The notes under the pieces are model-generated. The model did no database searches. It saw only the letters and a program-made list of their open reading frames with translations, and was not told the DNA's origin. A program made the position numbers and the translations under genes. From the NCBI GenBank assembly GCA_947178685.1, contig CAMWZE010000011.1, positions 1 to 14,440 on the forward strand: a DNA stretch of 14,440 nucleotides, given 5' to 3'. The DNA comes from an uncultured Porphyromonadaceae bacterium. GTDB lineage: Bacteria > Bacteroidota > Bacteroidia > Bacteroidales > Muribaculaceae. Every line of letters starts with the position of its first letter. The stretch's first letter is position 1. Positions 1 through 8,625 of the stretch are shown one piece after another.

Positions 1-2505
1 AGTGTAGAGCGTCCATTCTTCGTCACTTTCCGGAGTGGCATCGTCATCGTTTGTAAACCAGATTTCCGCCTCAGGATCGCTGCAGGTGAGGGTAAGCATC
101 TTGTTCTCGAACGAAGCGTAAGCCACTGGTGCAGCGATATTGTTGACAATAAAATCAGTTACGATAGAGTCATAGAGTCCATCGACAAAAGCCTTGGCAC
201 GGAACGTACCGTTGCAGAGAATCTCAACCGGACCGTTGTAGAGCTCGCTCTCCTTAGTGGGTTCGGATCCATCGGTGGTATAGCGTATCTCCGCACCTTC
301 GGTGGGAGTTTCCATCACGATATGAGTACCCTCTTCGTTACGTTCAACGGTGGGAGCTGCTACTTGATAGTCGGCCATTTGGAATACGAATGTCTGTACA
401 TCAGATGCGTTGGCTTCATCATCGCCGGCGAAGAAGCGGATGATGCCATCTGCAACTACTGCGATAGGAGTCTCATAGAGTGTCCAATCGTCGATGTTGT
501 CTACGGAAAGCTCCGGATCATTGGTATACCATATCTGTGCATCTTTGTCTGAGGTGGTGAGCACGAGATTGAAATTCTCAAACGCTGCCTCGGGTACGGT
601 CAATTTCTCGTTGCCGATGAGATATTCAGCCATCTCGGAGTCAAACATATTGTCGGCGAATACACGCGCACGATAGGTGGCACCGTTATCAATGCGGATT
701 GGCTTCTCATACGCTGTGCTCTGAGCGGAGGGCTCACTGCCGTCGGTTGTATATCGGATCACTCCGTTCTCTACTGCAGAGGTCATCACTACGTGTGTGC
801 CCTGTGCGTTACGTGAGATAACGGGAGCCTGAGCCTGATAAGCGGCGTATACGAAAGAGAGGCTTTCGATGTCGGAATCGTTGAAGTTAGCGCGGCGAGT
901 GAAGAAGCGCAATGTGCAGTCGTCTGTGAGCTCGATGGGTGCATTATATACAGTCCATGCGGAAGCATCATCCACAGTAGCCTCCGGATCGAGGGTATAG
1001 AGAATCTGAGCTTTGGAGTCAGGGCACGAGAGCACCATTTTCTTATTCTCAAAAGATGCGGAAGGCACAGCCACAGCCATGTTTGACACGATATAGCGGT
1101 TTACCTGCGAATCGAAGAGACCGTCGGCAATTGCGATGGCGCTATATGTGAAGTTACCTTCGATTTCGATCGGGCCATTATAGAGCTTACTCTTGGCAGT
1201 GGGCTCGGAGCCATCGGTGGTATAACGGATCTCAGCACCCGGAGTAGCCGACTCCATTACGATATGAGTACCCTCATTGTTACGCTCGATGGCAGGATCG
1301 GCAACACGATAGTTAGAGTAAACGAACGAGAAGCTCTGGATATCCGAGTCGTTGAAATTGTCGCGACGACCGTAGAAACGCACTACGCAATTCTCAGTAA
1401 GGGCCACAGGCTCCTTATACTGCTTCCATGCATCGGTGTTGTCGGGAGTGGCAGTGGGGTCGGTGGTATACCAAACGGTAGCTTTAGCATCATCACAGGT
1501 AAGTGTAAGCTTCTTGTTGTCGAAAGATGCCGTTGGCACCGGCACAGCAAGATGCATGATGATAAACTCAGCGATGTTTGATTCAAACATTCCGTCCACA
1601 AAGGCACGCGCACGGAAAGTGCCGTTTGAGACAATCTCTACAGGAGCTGTATAGAGAGAGCTCTTGAGAGTTGGCTCGCTTCCGTCAGTGGTATATCTGA
1701 TTTCAGCACCTTCTGTCTCACAGCTCATTTCCACAGCATTTCCTGATTCATTGGCTGAAAGTAGAGGCACAGCCACCTGATAAGCTGAATAAAGGAATGA
1801 GAAGCTCTGTACCTCGGAGTCGTTGTAACCGTTTCGGCGACCGAAGAAACGAACGTTGCAGTCTTCTGTAAGCGCCAAAGGAGCTGAGTATTCTTTCCAG
1901 GCCTCGGTATTGTCAGCCGAAGCTTCTGCATCAGTTGTATACCAGATCTTAGCATTTTCGTCGTCACATACCAGCTCAACCGTCTTATTTGCGAATAGAG
2001 CGGAGGGATTGACCACTGTGAGGAAGTCAACCACATAATCTGAGATTTCGGAATCGAACATCTCGTCGGCGAAAGCACGTGCACGGAAAGTGCCGTTTGC
2101 CTCGATCAGCACGGGTCCTTCATATACCGGACTCTCTGCGGTAGGTTCGCTTCCATCGGTGGTGTACCTGATAACTGCATTCTGGGTATCGGTAACCATT
2201 ACGAGAGAAGTTCTGTCTACATCGGGAGCGATGACAGGAGTGAGCACCTGATGATCAAGGAAGATAAACTGATATTCCTGCACGTCGGAGTCTTTGTATC
2301 CCTCGTTACGTGCGAAGAAACGAATGGTGCAGTTTTCCGTGAGATACAGAGGCTCAGTATACTCAGTCCATGCCTCCTCATTCTCAGGTTTCGCTTTAGA
2401 ATCTGTAGTATAATAGATCTTAGCACCAGGGAGTCCGCAGGTGAGGTTGAGATGTAGTCCGGAATATTCCGCTATGGGCATATCCTGGAAAGTGAAGTTA
2501 AGTTT
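1..2505 (-). repeat. Coding tandem repeat array, period about 472 bp (A+B module pair)
   Basis: Codons for the type A signature TDGSEPT (or TDGSEPS) recur near 2150, 1680, 1208, 737 and 266. That is a period of about 470-475 bp, one A plus one B module. The DNA of the signature is recognisably similar from copy to copy, while the surrounding module sequence has diverged. This is an in-frame protein repeat, not a mobile or CRISPR repeat. Confidence 0.85.
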
Positions 2506-2637
2506 CTGTCCGTCGTCACCCCATTCTCCGGGAATCACGTCGACTACATGTCCCGTTTTTCCGTTTTCATCAGCACTGACTGTAGTCCCGAGGCTGAGGA
2601 GGGCGGCGGCGCCCATGATTATAATTATTCTTTTCAT
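1..2637 (-). CDS. Secreted alternating-module repeat protein (chitobiase-C/Fn3-associated-like), 3' end outside window
   Basis: The frame is open without a stop for all 879 codons from ATG 2637 to the window edge, so the C-terminus is missing. Residues 1-22 look like a type I signal peptide (MKRIIIIMGAAALLS, then VSA before DEN) with no lipobox. After about residue 45 two module types alternate. Type A has IRYTTDGSEPT followed by NGTFRA and AFADG-like motifs, the pattern of the CHB_HEX_C_1/Fn3-associated families. Type B has IWYTTD, AW, LY, then TENC and RFFARR-like motifs ending NDSDIQSF. The order is B1-A1-B2-A2-B3-A3-B4-A4-B5-A5-B6, with a pair period of about 157 residues, and B6 is cut by the edge. 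The protein is probably an extracellular beta-sandwich stalk or adhesin; no catalytic motif is seen. It is the last visible gene of cassette 2, 29 nt after the FISUMP gene, and a paralogue of 8873-11902. The fold family is fairly secure; the function is inferred. Confidence 0.88.
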   Translation of the reverse strand, partial: MKRIIIIMGAAALLSLGTTVSADENGKTGHVVDVIPGEWGDDGQKLNFTFQDMPIAEYSGLHLNLTCGLPGAKIYYTTDSKAKPENEEAWTEYTEPLYLTENCTIRFFARNEGYKDSDVQEYQFIFLDHQVLTPVIAPDVDRTSLVMVTDTQNAVIRYTTDGSEPTAESPVYEGPVLIEANGTFRARAFADEMFDSEISDYVVDFLTVVNPSALFANKTVELVCDDENAKIWYTTDAEASADNTEAWKEYSAPLALTEDCNVRFFGRRNGYNDSEVQSFSFLYSAYQVAVPLLSANESGNAVEMSCETEGAEIRYTTDGSEPTLKSSLYTAPVEIVSNGTFRARAFVDGMFESNIAEFIIMHLAVPVPTASFDNKKLTLTCDDAKATVWYTTDPTATPDNTDAWKQYKEPVALTENCVVRFYGRRDNFNDSDIQSFSFVYSNYRVADPAIERNNEGTHIVMESATPGAEIRYTTDGSEPTAKSKLYNGPIEIEGNFTYSAIAIADGLFDSQVNRYIVSNMAVAVPSASFENKKMVLSCPDSKAQILYTLDPEATVDDASAWTVYNAPIELTDDCTLRFFTRRANFNDSDIESLSFVYAAYQAQAPVISRNAQGTHVVMTSAVENGVIRYTTDGSEPSAQSTAYEKPIRIDNGATYRARVFADNMFDSEMAEYLIGNEKLTVPEAAFENFNLVLTTSDKDAQIWYTNDPELSVDNIDDWTLYETPIAVVADGIIRFFAGDDEANASDVQTFVFQMADYQVAAPTVERNEEGTHIVMETPTEGAEIRYTTDGSEPTKESELYNGPVEILCNGTFRAKAFVDGLYDSIVTDFIVNNIAAPVAYASFENKMLTLTCSDPEAEIWFTNDDDATPESDEEWTLYT

Positions 2638-2666
2638 TTATTACGGTAGTCTGATTAAGAAAGAGA

Positions 2667-4583
2667 TCAATTATTTTTTACGGCTCTCACATAAGCGAAG
2701 GCTTCCATCTGGAACTGGAAGATGTTGGGATCACAGTTGGCGCCCCAGTTGAACAGCATGCGCATTGCACGTGCATGTCCACCCGGACAACCCACATTGT
2801 CATTGCCCCAATATACTGCATCACGACCGAAGTTGGAAGAAGCGGCAGTAGACTTGTCCCCCTTGTAGCCGGCGAGGGGCAGGATCAGGCAGTTGCCTGT
2901 GGTTTGAGACGTGAGTTTAAGATAGCGGCATACGCCATTTACATTGGTGGGTGTAACCACATCCCCGGGAAGACGTACTATCTCAACATCGATTGTCTCT
3001 CCGTTACCGGCTACATAAGAACATGGGGTGTTGAGCTGTGTGCCCGCAGGGAAGAGTTGCAAAAGCTCATTGACAGTCGGGACATGATAACCATCAGGAC
3101 AAGGCATGTGGGTATCATGCACCCATGGGATATCCTGCTTCTGTTCTCCGAGGTCGTTGGAGGGGTTGTATGCCTGATAAGGGATGTACTTATACTGTCG
3201 ACCAAATTGGAAGAGACCGCCGACACAGTTTACCCAATCTTCGGTATACATATCCTCTACAGTCTTGCCCTCATCAACATATATCTGGTCGTCGAGTTCA
3301 GGCGTTGTGCAGTTGAATGCCATCCATGTAATGCCGGCAAGTTCTACAGTAGGAATCTGTATCGGTGACTGAGCAACTCGGATGGTCACGTAGTCGTAGC
3401 TTGTCTGGGTAGTCATCTTCTTCACATGCATACGGATTTCGTAATCAGGACGGCCCTTTAACTGTGGATTGATGTTGACATCAAACTTTGTGATGATACC
3501 ATTGTCGACACTGTATGCCTTCTCAGCAAGTATTTTCACATGCTTTGACTCAACAGAGTCGATCTCAACACGCTCACCGCTATAGATAATAGTGTCAATA
3601 TCCACTCTTACTTCTGAATTGAAAGCAATCTTCATATCCTTTACACCTGTGCCGGGAACCTCAATGATGTTGTTCGCTGCATCAACCTTTACATCCTCAG
3701 GGAAAACAGAGGTCGAGAGGTCGATGCGGAGGCCATTCTTAATGTCGGTAGAACCGGGAATAACACCGCCATCCACCCAGTCAGCTACGGTGAAACCTGC
3801 TTTCACAGATGCGTTCTTGTCATACACCCTCAGAGTGTACACTTTGTTACGCTCAACAGATTCAAGTGTGGCAGGCACGTCAATTTCCATGCCGTCTACA
3901 GAACCGTGAACCGTCACATCAACAGCCTTTGCACTCTCGAAGAGGAGAAACACTCCGTTTTCGATGCCATCGGGAGCAGTGGTATATTCATGGGTATAGA
4001 CAGTGGTCTCTGCTTCCAACACACCCTTATCGCCTACGAATACATAAGAAACAGAGGGTGCATTGTCTACAGTGATCGACTTGATTTCCATGTCGGCGTC
4101 ACGGGCATCGAGATCGATACGAGCTACACCACGCGTCATATTGATCTCACAATTCATTTGGGTCGGCTCTATTGCCGCCCATCCTGACATGAAGAGAGGT
4201 GCACTGTTGTCGCCCTCTGCATTGCTTATTGTAGAGAGTGCGAACTCCGCAGGCACAGTTTCTTCAGTTGCCTCGAGTTCCAGACCTGACACACAGTAAA
4301 GAGTCTTTGTAGTACCCTTTATAAGATTGATAGCCTCGGGGTCGTAGGTTTTGAACTCCGATTTGCTGAAAAGTCTATCATTACCGAACTGGAAAACGCT
4401 GATAGCCTCCTGATTGGTGGAAGTCCCTGCAGAGGAAGTCAGAAGACCTTTCAGTGAAACTGACATTTCAGAGCCATCACCCCCTGCAGCCGGCATCTCT
4501 TCCTTGTCGGAGCATGATGCCATAGACAGCATACAAAAGACAGCCAGAGAGCCGGTGGCGACTTTATATATATAGTTAGTCAT
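2667..4583 (-). CDS. Fimbrillin-like surface lipoprotein with C-terminal FISUMP (Fib_succ_major) domain
   Basis: The protein has 638 residues and starts with a lipoprotein signal, with lipid Cys24 in SMASC. The acidic stretch after it (SDKEE) resembles Bacteroidetes surface-export signals. Residues about 40-275 are fimbrillin-like: the motifs MTRGVARIDL, LESVERNKVYTL and FTVADW are typical of that fold. Residues about 281-410 form a beta-rich spacer. Residues about 415-638 match the Fibrobacter succinogenes major paralogous domain: TWMAFNC, FQFGRQY, HMPCPDGYHVPTVNEL, LPLAGYKGDKS, AVYWGN, and a terminal YVRAVKN. FISUMP domains are thought to have a lectin-like fold, so a tip or binding role is plausible. 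The gene lies 52 nt after the metzincin gene and 29 nt before the modular repeat gene, so it is probably co-transcribed. It is a close paralogue of 6450-8360. The ligand is unknown. Confidence 0.87.
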   Translation of the reverse strand: MTNYIYKVATGSLAVFCMLSMASCSDKEEMPAAGGDGSEMSVSLKGLLTSSAGTSTNQEAISVFQFGNDRLFSKSEFKTYDPEAINLIKGTTKTLYCVSGLELEATEETVPAEFALSTISNAEGDNSAPLFMSGWAAIEPTQMNCEINMTRGVARIDLDARDADMEIKSITVDNAPSVSYVFVGDKGVLEAETTVYTHEYTTAPDGIENGVFLLFESAKAVDVTVHGSVDGMEIDVPATLESVERNKVYTLRVYDKNASVKAGFTVADWVDGGVIPGSTDIKNGLRIDLSTSVFPEDVKVDAANNIIEVPGTGVKDMKIAFNSEVRVDIDTIIYSGERVEIDSVESKHVKILAEKAYSVDNGIITKFDVNINPQLKGRPDYEIRMHVKKMTTQTSYDYVTIRVAQSPIQIPTVELAGITWMAFNCTTPELDDQIYVDEGKTVEDMYTEDWVNCVGGLFQFGRQYKYIPYQAYNPSNDLGEQKQDIPWVHDTHMPCPDGYHVPTVNELLQLFPAGTQLNTPCSYVAGNGETIDVEIVRLPGDVVTPTNVNGVCRYLKLTSQTTGNCLILPLAGYKGDKSTAASSNFGRDAVYWGNDNVGCPGGHARAMRMLFNWGANCDPNIFQFQMEAFAYVRAVKNN

Positions 4584-4635
4584 TTATCTGATGTTTTGTG
4601 GTTGTTTTACTTTAGTTGCTTACTATGGTTCCCTT

Positions 4636-6447
4636 TTATTTGGGGAGGTTGCTTACGTCTGTCTTCTTACTTACGGGAAGTTTAAGATCAAGTCCGAGCT
4701 GCACGAGCACATTGGAACATAATAATGTCCAGGCATCACCATAAGTCATGTTGCCGTTGTGGCCATAGCCAAGACAGTGACCGAACTCATGGAACATTGT
4801 GTCGCGGGCGGTGGTGAGAGGATGATTGGGCGTATCATCGGCATAGAATCCGGTGTAGCACCAGTCTGCCATACCGAATGTCTCGCCGCCTCCGAGGCCG
4901 ACAACGAACGAGCCTTCTACCTTACCCATATTGAGACCTCCATGACGGTATATTCTTGCAACCAGATCGTCGAGATTCACAGGTCGCTGGTTGTCATCGA
5001 TAAGTTTCCCGTCCCACTTCTTAAGTTCGTCCATGAATTCCTGGGAAGAGAACAGATAGGTCATGTTGTAGGCGCAGGCTGCTGCATGGCGGCAAAGTAG
5101 GGCATCCATATGGCGCCAATATGCATGGCCTTCGTCTGCCCCGAAAGGACAGAAGCGGATATACCAGTGCAGTTTGATCTGTGCGATTTTATTCATGAAT
5201 ACGTCATCCGGATCCCACTCGAATTTAAAGGCAACATCGTTTGATGTAAGTTCTGATATAGCCGGAATTTTTACTTTACGTCCGCTTTCACCGGTAAACA
5301 CGCAGTCACGCTCAGTGACGGGGAGTGTGAAGAATGCCTCCATGAAAGGTTGCACTTCCTCTATAACCGCAAGGTCAACCCATTCGGGTGAAATCTTATT
5401 GAAGCAGGCTTTCACTCTTACGTCCTTAAGGCTATACGGGGAATAATACCTAACGGCCATTTTACCATCCTTTAAGAATACCTGCAATGGCTCATCGGTA
5501 TAGAACCAACGCTCGCTGTTGTTATAGAAGACTTCTCTCGGCTCGTCAGCCTGGAGCATTGTGCGTATGTCATAACGCCATTGTTCATCTACTGCTACAT
5601 GGAGAAGACCGGATTCCAATTCGGGATGACGATAGTCAAGATTGATATGGGTGATTTTCCCTGCCTCCAAGGAGATATCAGAGAAGTCATAACGCTGTAC
5701 GAAGTTGTCGCCGTTGTCGCGGCTCGATTCGATCTCTACATATCCGCTTACTGGTTCGGTTGAGGGTAGGGTAGTGAAGGTAAACACTCCGGAGGGATCA
5801 TAGATATCATAACCCGACACAGTGTGGTTGCCGCTGTATGTGCCGCCTGCGTTGAATGTTGTAGGAATTTCGGTATCGAAAGTCACCGACACTTTTTTCA
5901 CATGGCGCCACATCGAGATATTAGGCATCTCAATGTCCACGCTTACCATAGCAGTGATATGCTCAAGTATCACGTTGGCTGCAGTGCCGTCCGCATTCAC
6001 AGAGAAAGGAACTTTCTTGTAGCAGTAGATGCCGTCAACGGGGTCATTATTTTTGTCGTTCACCAGCCAGCCGTCCTCAAAATAAAGAGGATCATCGAAG
6101 TTGATTCCCTCTCCCTCATTAATGGTAGCCAAACAGAGCAGATAATAATCGCCGTAGGGGAGACCCTCAAGAGTGAGCTGGGTATTCTGGTTGTCGGCAT
6201 GACCATAATAGAGAGGTACAATCTTTCCGTCAGTGTCGGAGACAAGCCATTTAAGTTCGGATATCATAGGCTGCACCTGCTCCCCGTCGGCACGTGTGGT
6301 GACACCGATCTGAGAGCTTTCTGTAGCGATATTGAAAACCGCTTTCCCCTCTCCGGGATTGGTAAGGTCGTGAGTCATCTCCTCTCCGGCGCAACCTGCC
6401 AGAGTAAGCAGGGAGAGGCAGAGCCCTAATTTATTGATGAGTTTCAT
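4636..6447 (-). CDS. FimB/Mfa2-like lipoprotein fused to a metzincin-type metalloprotease domain
   Basis: The protein has 603 residues. A lipoprotein signal ends in LAGC (Cys19), so it should be anchored to the outer membrane. Residues about 30-275 resemble the FimB/Mfa2 fimbrial-anchor family: a VTTRADGE segment, a predicted strand with SDTDGKIVPLYYG, LPYGDYYLLCLA, a second strand set with ILEHITAMVSVDI, and ending LEAGKITHINLDYRHPE. The C-terminal half is unrelated to usual anchors. It carries HEFGHCLGYGH at residues 553-563, an exact HExxHxxGxxH zinc signature (ligands H553, H557, H563; catalytic E554), followed by NGNMTYG. The Met four residues after the last His is a candidate Met-turn. 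Its start is only 2 nt from the stop of 6450-8360, with GAGGA a few bases upstream, so translation is probably coupled. The zinc site is clear from sequence; protease activity and substrate are inferred. Confidence 0.82.
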   Translation of the reverse strand: MKLINKLGLCLSLLTLAGCAGEEMTHDLTNPGEGKAVFNIATESSQIGVTTRADGEQVQPMISELKWLVSDTDGKIVPLYYGHADNQNTQLTLEGLPYGDYYLLCLATINEGEGINFDDPLYFEDGWLVNDKNNDPVDGIYCYKKVPFSVNADGTAANVILEHITAMVSVDIEMPNISMWRHVKKVSVTFDTEIPTTFNAGGTYSGNHTVSGYDIYDPSGVFTFTTLPSTEPVSGYVEIESSRDNGDNFVQRYDFSDISLEAGKITHINLDYRHPELESGLLHVAVDEQWRYDIRTMLQADEPREVFYNNSERWFYTDEPLQVFLKDGKMAVRYYSPYSLKDVRVKACFNKISPEWVDLAVIEEVQPFMEAFFTLPVTERDCVFTGESGRKVKIPAISELTSNDVAFKFEWDPDDVFMNKIAQIKLHWYIRFCPFGADEGHAYWRHMDALLCRHAAACAYNMTYLFSSQEFMDELKKWDGKLIDDNQRPVNLDDLVARIYRHGGLNMGKVEGSFVVGLGGGETFGMADWCYTGFYADDTPNHPLTTARDTMFHEFGHCLGYGHNGNMTYGDAWTLLCSNVLVQLGLDLKLPVSKKTDVSNLPK

Positions 6448-6449
6448 TT

Positions 6450-8360
6450 TTATTCCTCGTTAGATTCTACATTTTTAATTGCTCGTACGTAGGAGAATGC
6501 CTCCATAGGCCACTGGAATTCTTCCATAATTGCCTCATTGCCATTGTTAAACATAAAGCGGAATGCTCTGGCATGACCGCCCCAGCAGCTGATGTTGGAG
6601 TTGGTCCAATATACCACATCCTTACCGAAACCTGGGTTAGAGGCTGTACTCTTGTCACCCTTATAACCGGAGATCGGGAGAATCAGAACATTGCCGGTCT
6701 TATTTGATTTAAACTTCATGTAACGGGCGGTTCCTCCGACGTTGGTCGGGGTAACGAGAGTGCCCTCTGCGGCATGAACAGTTACAGTAATACTTTCACC
6801 ATTTCCTGCGGTATAGGTGCCCGGAATTTTTGTGCCGCTGGGACATAGTGTCCTGAGTTCCTCGAGTGTGGCTACGTGGTATCCTTCGGGACAAGGCATA
6901 TGAGAATAATCTACCCAAGGCATATTCTGAACTTGATTGCCGAGATTATTGCATGGGTTGTATGAAAGATACGGATTATAGGCATACTGACGTCCGAACT
7001 GATATAGATAGCCGACAGCACCTACAAAGTTATTTCTATAAGTCTCTTCAACCGACAGACCGTCAACGGGGTAAATCTGCTTGTCAAGATCGGGACCGGT
7101 GCAGTTGAAAGCCATCCAGGTTGCTCCCGCAATTTCTACAGTCTCAATAACTCTGGTAGTGTCGTTGAGCACTTTGATCTCCACGAAATTGTATCGGCCT
7201 TTACCGTCTTTGAGATTGATGAGTAGCGTATAGCTGAGGCGCTTGTTGGGATCGATATTTACGTTGATTGAGGATATGTAACCCTCCTCCACCTTTACGG
7301 GTTGATTAGTAGTGATCTTGGCAGTAGACACTTCTCCCTCGATAGAAGCTATTGTGACTTCTGTCTCGGCGAGGAATGCGAGCTTTATGTTCTTGGCTCC
7401 TGCAAAGGGTACGGTTACGACGTTTTTACCATAATCAACAGTCACTCCCTCGGGTATGCTTGAGTTGAGTTTGTCAATGAAAATGTCGTGGTTGGTAGAT
7501 GGGAGTGCGTCTGCATTGGAACCCTCTTCCCAGTCTTTTACAGTGAATGCACCCTGAACGTTAGAGCTGAGATTGATCATTTGAAGATTATAAACCTTAT
7601 TACGTTCCACACTCTGCAAAGTGGCGCTTATATTGAGGGGGGAGTCGCCATATTCACCGATTATGCGTACATTGACAGGGTTGGCTGATTCATAAAGATA
7701 GAATATTCCAGCTTCCTCTCCATAGAAGGGCTCGGCAAACTCACGGGTGAATGAAACCGTGCTGCTCTCACAGATCGAATCCTGAGCAAATACGAATGTG
7801 GAAGCAGGAGCATTTTCAACTATAAGCTTCTTGATAACGATGTCCGGGTCGATGGTATTGGTAAAGTCGATACGAGCTACGCTGCGTGTAAGTTCGATAT
7901 CCAAACGACCTCCACGTAGGACTTCTTCGGAGAATTCGGATGTCCCGGAATAGAAGATCGGAGAGGTGGTAGCGTTAGCAGGCACACTGACAGTGGTGTT
8001 GAGGAAATCGGTCTCTTTCACTCCCTCGGTAGCGGCAACTTGAGTGCCCGCTACACAATATACCTTGGTGGTGCCGTTTGTGGGTAGCTCCACGGTCTCT
8101 GCATAGGGATCACTGATGTCGGTACGCAGGAAAAAATCCTCGCCGTTAAAATGGAAGACATTAACTTCCGTCAGTTTCTCACTCTCTTCCTCTGAAGAAT
8201 TCTGATATGGGAGTCCCAGGAATTTTGGGAATACTACCATACCACCATCTTCCTGACCACGAGACGACGTGGAGTCTGCAAAATCGTTACATGCAGACAG
8301 CGGCAACAACGTCATGGCAACGAGCCATGTGGTCGGTGACTTACAAAAATTTCTGTTCAT
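6450..8360 (-). CDS. Fimbrillin-like surface lipoprotein with C-terminal FISUMP domain (first gene of cassette 2)
   Basis: I chose ATG 8360 (636 residues). The frame stays open to an ATG at 8462, but only 8360 places a normal lipoprotein signal at the N-terminus (MNRNFCKSPTTWLV, then LLPLSAC with Cys24), and the length then matches its 638-residue paralogue. The domains are the same: a fimbrillin-like region at about 40-275 (LTRSVARIDF, LQSVERNKVYNL, FTVKDW), a beta-rich spacer, and FISUMP from about 410 to the end (ATWMAFNC, YQFGRQYAYNPY, SHMPCPEGYHVATLEEL, LPISGYKGDKS, VVYWTN, SYVRAIKN). The predicted promoter and palindrome lie about 175-215 nt upstream. It overlaps nothing and is followed after 2 nt by the metzincin gene. 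It is probably a surface-exposed binding subunit; the ligand is not readable. Confidence 0.87.
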   Translation of the reverse strand: MNRNFCKSPTTWLVAMTLLPLSACNDFADSTSSRGQEDGGMVVFPKFLGLPYQNSSEEESEKLTEVNVFHFNGEDFFLRTDISDPYAETVELPTNGTTKVYCVAGTQVAATEGVKETDFLNTTVSVPANATTSPIFYSGTSEFSEEVLRGGRLDIELTRSVARIDFTNTIDPDIVIKKLIVENAPASTFVFAQDSICESSTVSFTREFAEPFYGEEAGIFYLYESANPVNVRIIGEYGDSPLNISATLQSVERNKVYNLQMINLSSNVQGAFTVKDWEEGSNADALPSTNHDIFIDKLNSSIPEGVTVDYGKNVVTVPFAGAKNIKLAFLAETEVTIASIEGEVSTAKITTNQPVKVEEGYISSINVNIDPNKRLSYTLLINLKDGKGRYNFVEIKVLNDTTRVIETVEIAGATWMAFNCTGPDLDKQIYPVDGLSVEETYRNNFVGAVGYLYQFGRQYAYNPYLSYNPCNNLGNQVQNMPWVDYSHMPCPEGYHVATLEELRTLCPSGTKIPGTYTAGNGESITVTVHAAEGTLVTPTNVGGTARYMKFKSNKTGNVLILPISGYKGDKSTASNPGFGKDVVYWTNSNISCWGGHARAFRFMFNNGNEAIMEEFQWPMEAFSYVRAIKNVESNEE

Positions 8361-8536
8361 GTAAAATTTAATGATGTTGATTAAGATAGTTGAAGTATTT
8401 AATGTACTTAAAGATACTGATGTTAAGCGTATTTTATCTTTGCGTAATAGACTCCGTTGCATGAGTCCTTACGACTTGTAATTGTTGGGCGCAGAGGAGA
8501 ATTATGGGAATGACTGACCCGTACAACTGATAAAAT
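8361..8536 (-). other. Long untranslated leader of cassette 2
   Basis: If transcription starts just below the -7 element at 8543-8550, about 170-175 nt precede ATG 8360. I see no convincing riboswitch fold or leader peptide. A weak inverted repeat, AAAGATA/TATCTTT, occupies 8410-8416 and 8435-8441. The stretch just before the start codon is AT-rich with no Shine-Dalgarno, as is usual in Bacteroidetes. Confidence 0.4.
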
Positions 8537-8542
8537 TTATCA
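8528..8542. promoter_or_regulatory. 15-bp perfect palindrome at predicted transcription start (candidate operator)
   Basis: The sequence TGATAAA-A-TTTATCA is a perfect 7+1+7 palindrome. It begins directly at the downstream edge of the -7 element and spans the expected +1 of cassette 2. A dimeric regulator bound here would block initiation. The symmetry is seen; the regulatory role is inferred. AT-rich palindromes can occur by chance. Confidence 0.45.
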
Positions 8543-8574
8543 CAAAGTTAATAAATAAGAATTAATAATACAAT
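8543..8574 (-). promoter_or_regulatory. Bacteroidetes sigma-ABfr-type promoter for cassette 2
   Basis: On the minus strand, TAACTTTG (8550-8543) matches the Bacteroides -7 consensus TAnnTTTG exactly. ATTG (8574-8571) sits 20 bp upstream, at the expected position of the -33 TTTG element, with one mismatch. It lies in an AT-rich spacer just after the terminator region of cassette 1 and upstream of the lipoprotein gene starting at 8360. It would drive the genes 6450-8360, 4636-6447, 2667-4583 and 1-2637 as one operon. Confidence 0.65.
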
Positions 8575-8591
8575 AATTGTTTGTCTGAACA

Positions 8592-8617
8592 ATGAAGTTT
8601 AAAACCTTCAACTTCAT
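8592..8617. repeat. Short inverted repeat upstream of the -33 element
   Basis: ATGAAGTT (8592-8599) and AACTTCAT (8610-8617) form 8-bp perfect arms around a 10-nt loop, about 20 bp upstream of the -33 element. It may be a regulator site or a minor hairpin; the evidence is weak. Confidence 0.35.
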
Positions 8618-8625
8618 AAATTTTG

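Noticed and set aside
1..2637. Apparent lack of a gene at the left end
   Set aside because: Reading every minus-strand triplet from 2637 to 1 shows no stop. The gene simply runs off the edge and is not a pseudogene.
8361..8462. Upstream ATG at 8462 that would lengthen the FISUMP lipoprotein to 670 residues
   Set aside because: It would put 34 polar residues before the signal peptide and lipobox. The 8360 start gives a normal lipoprotein signal and matches the length of the paralogue.
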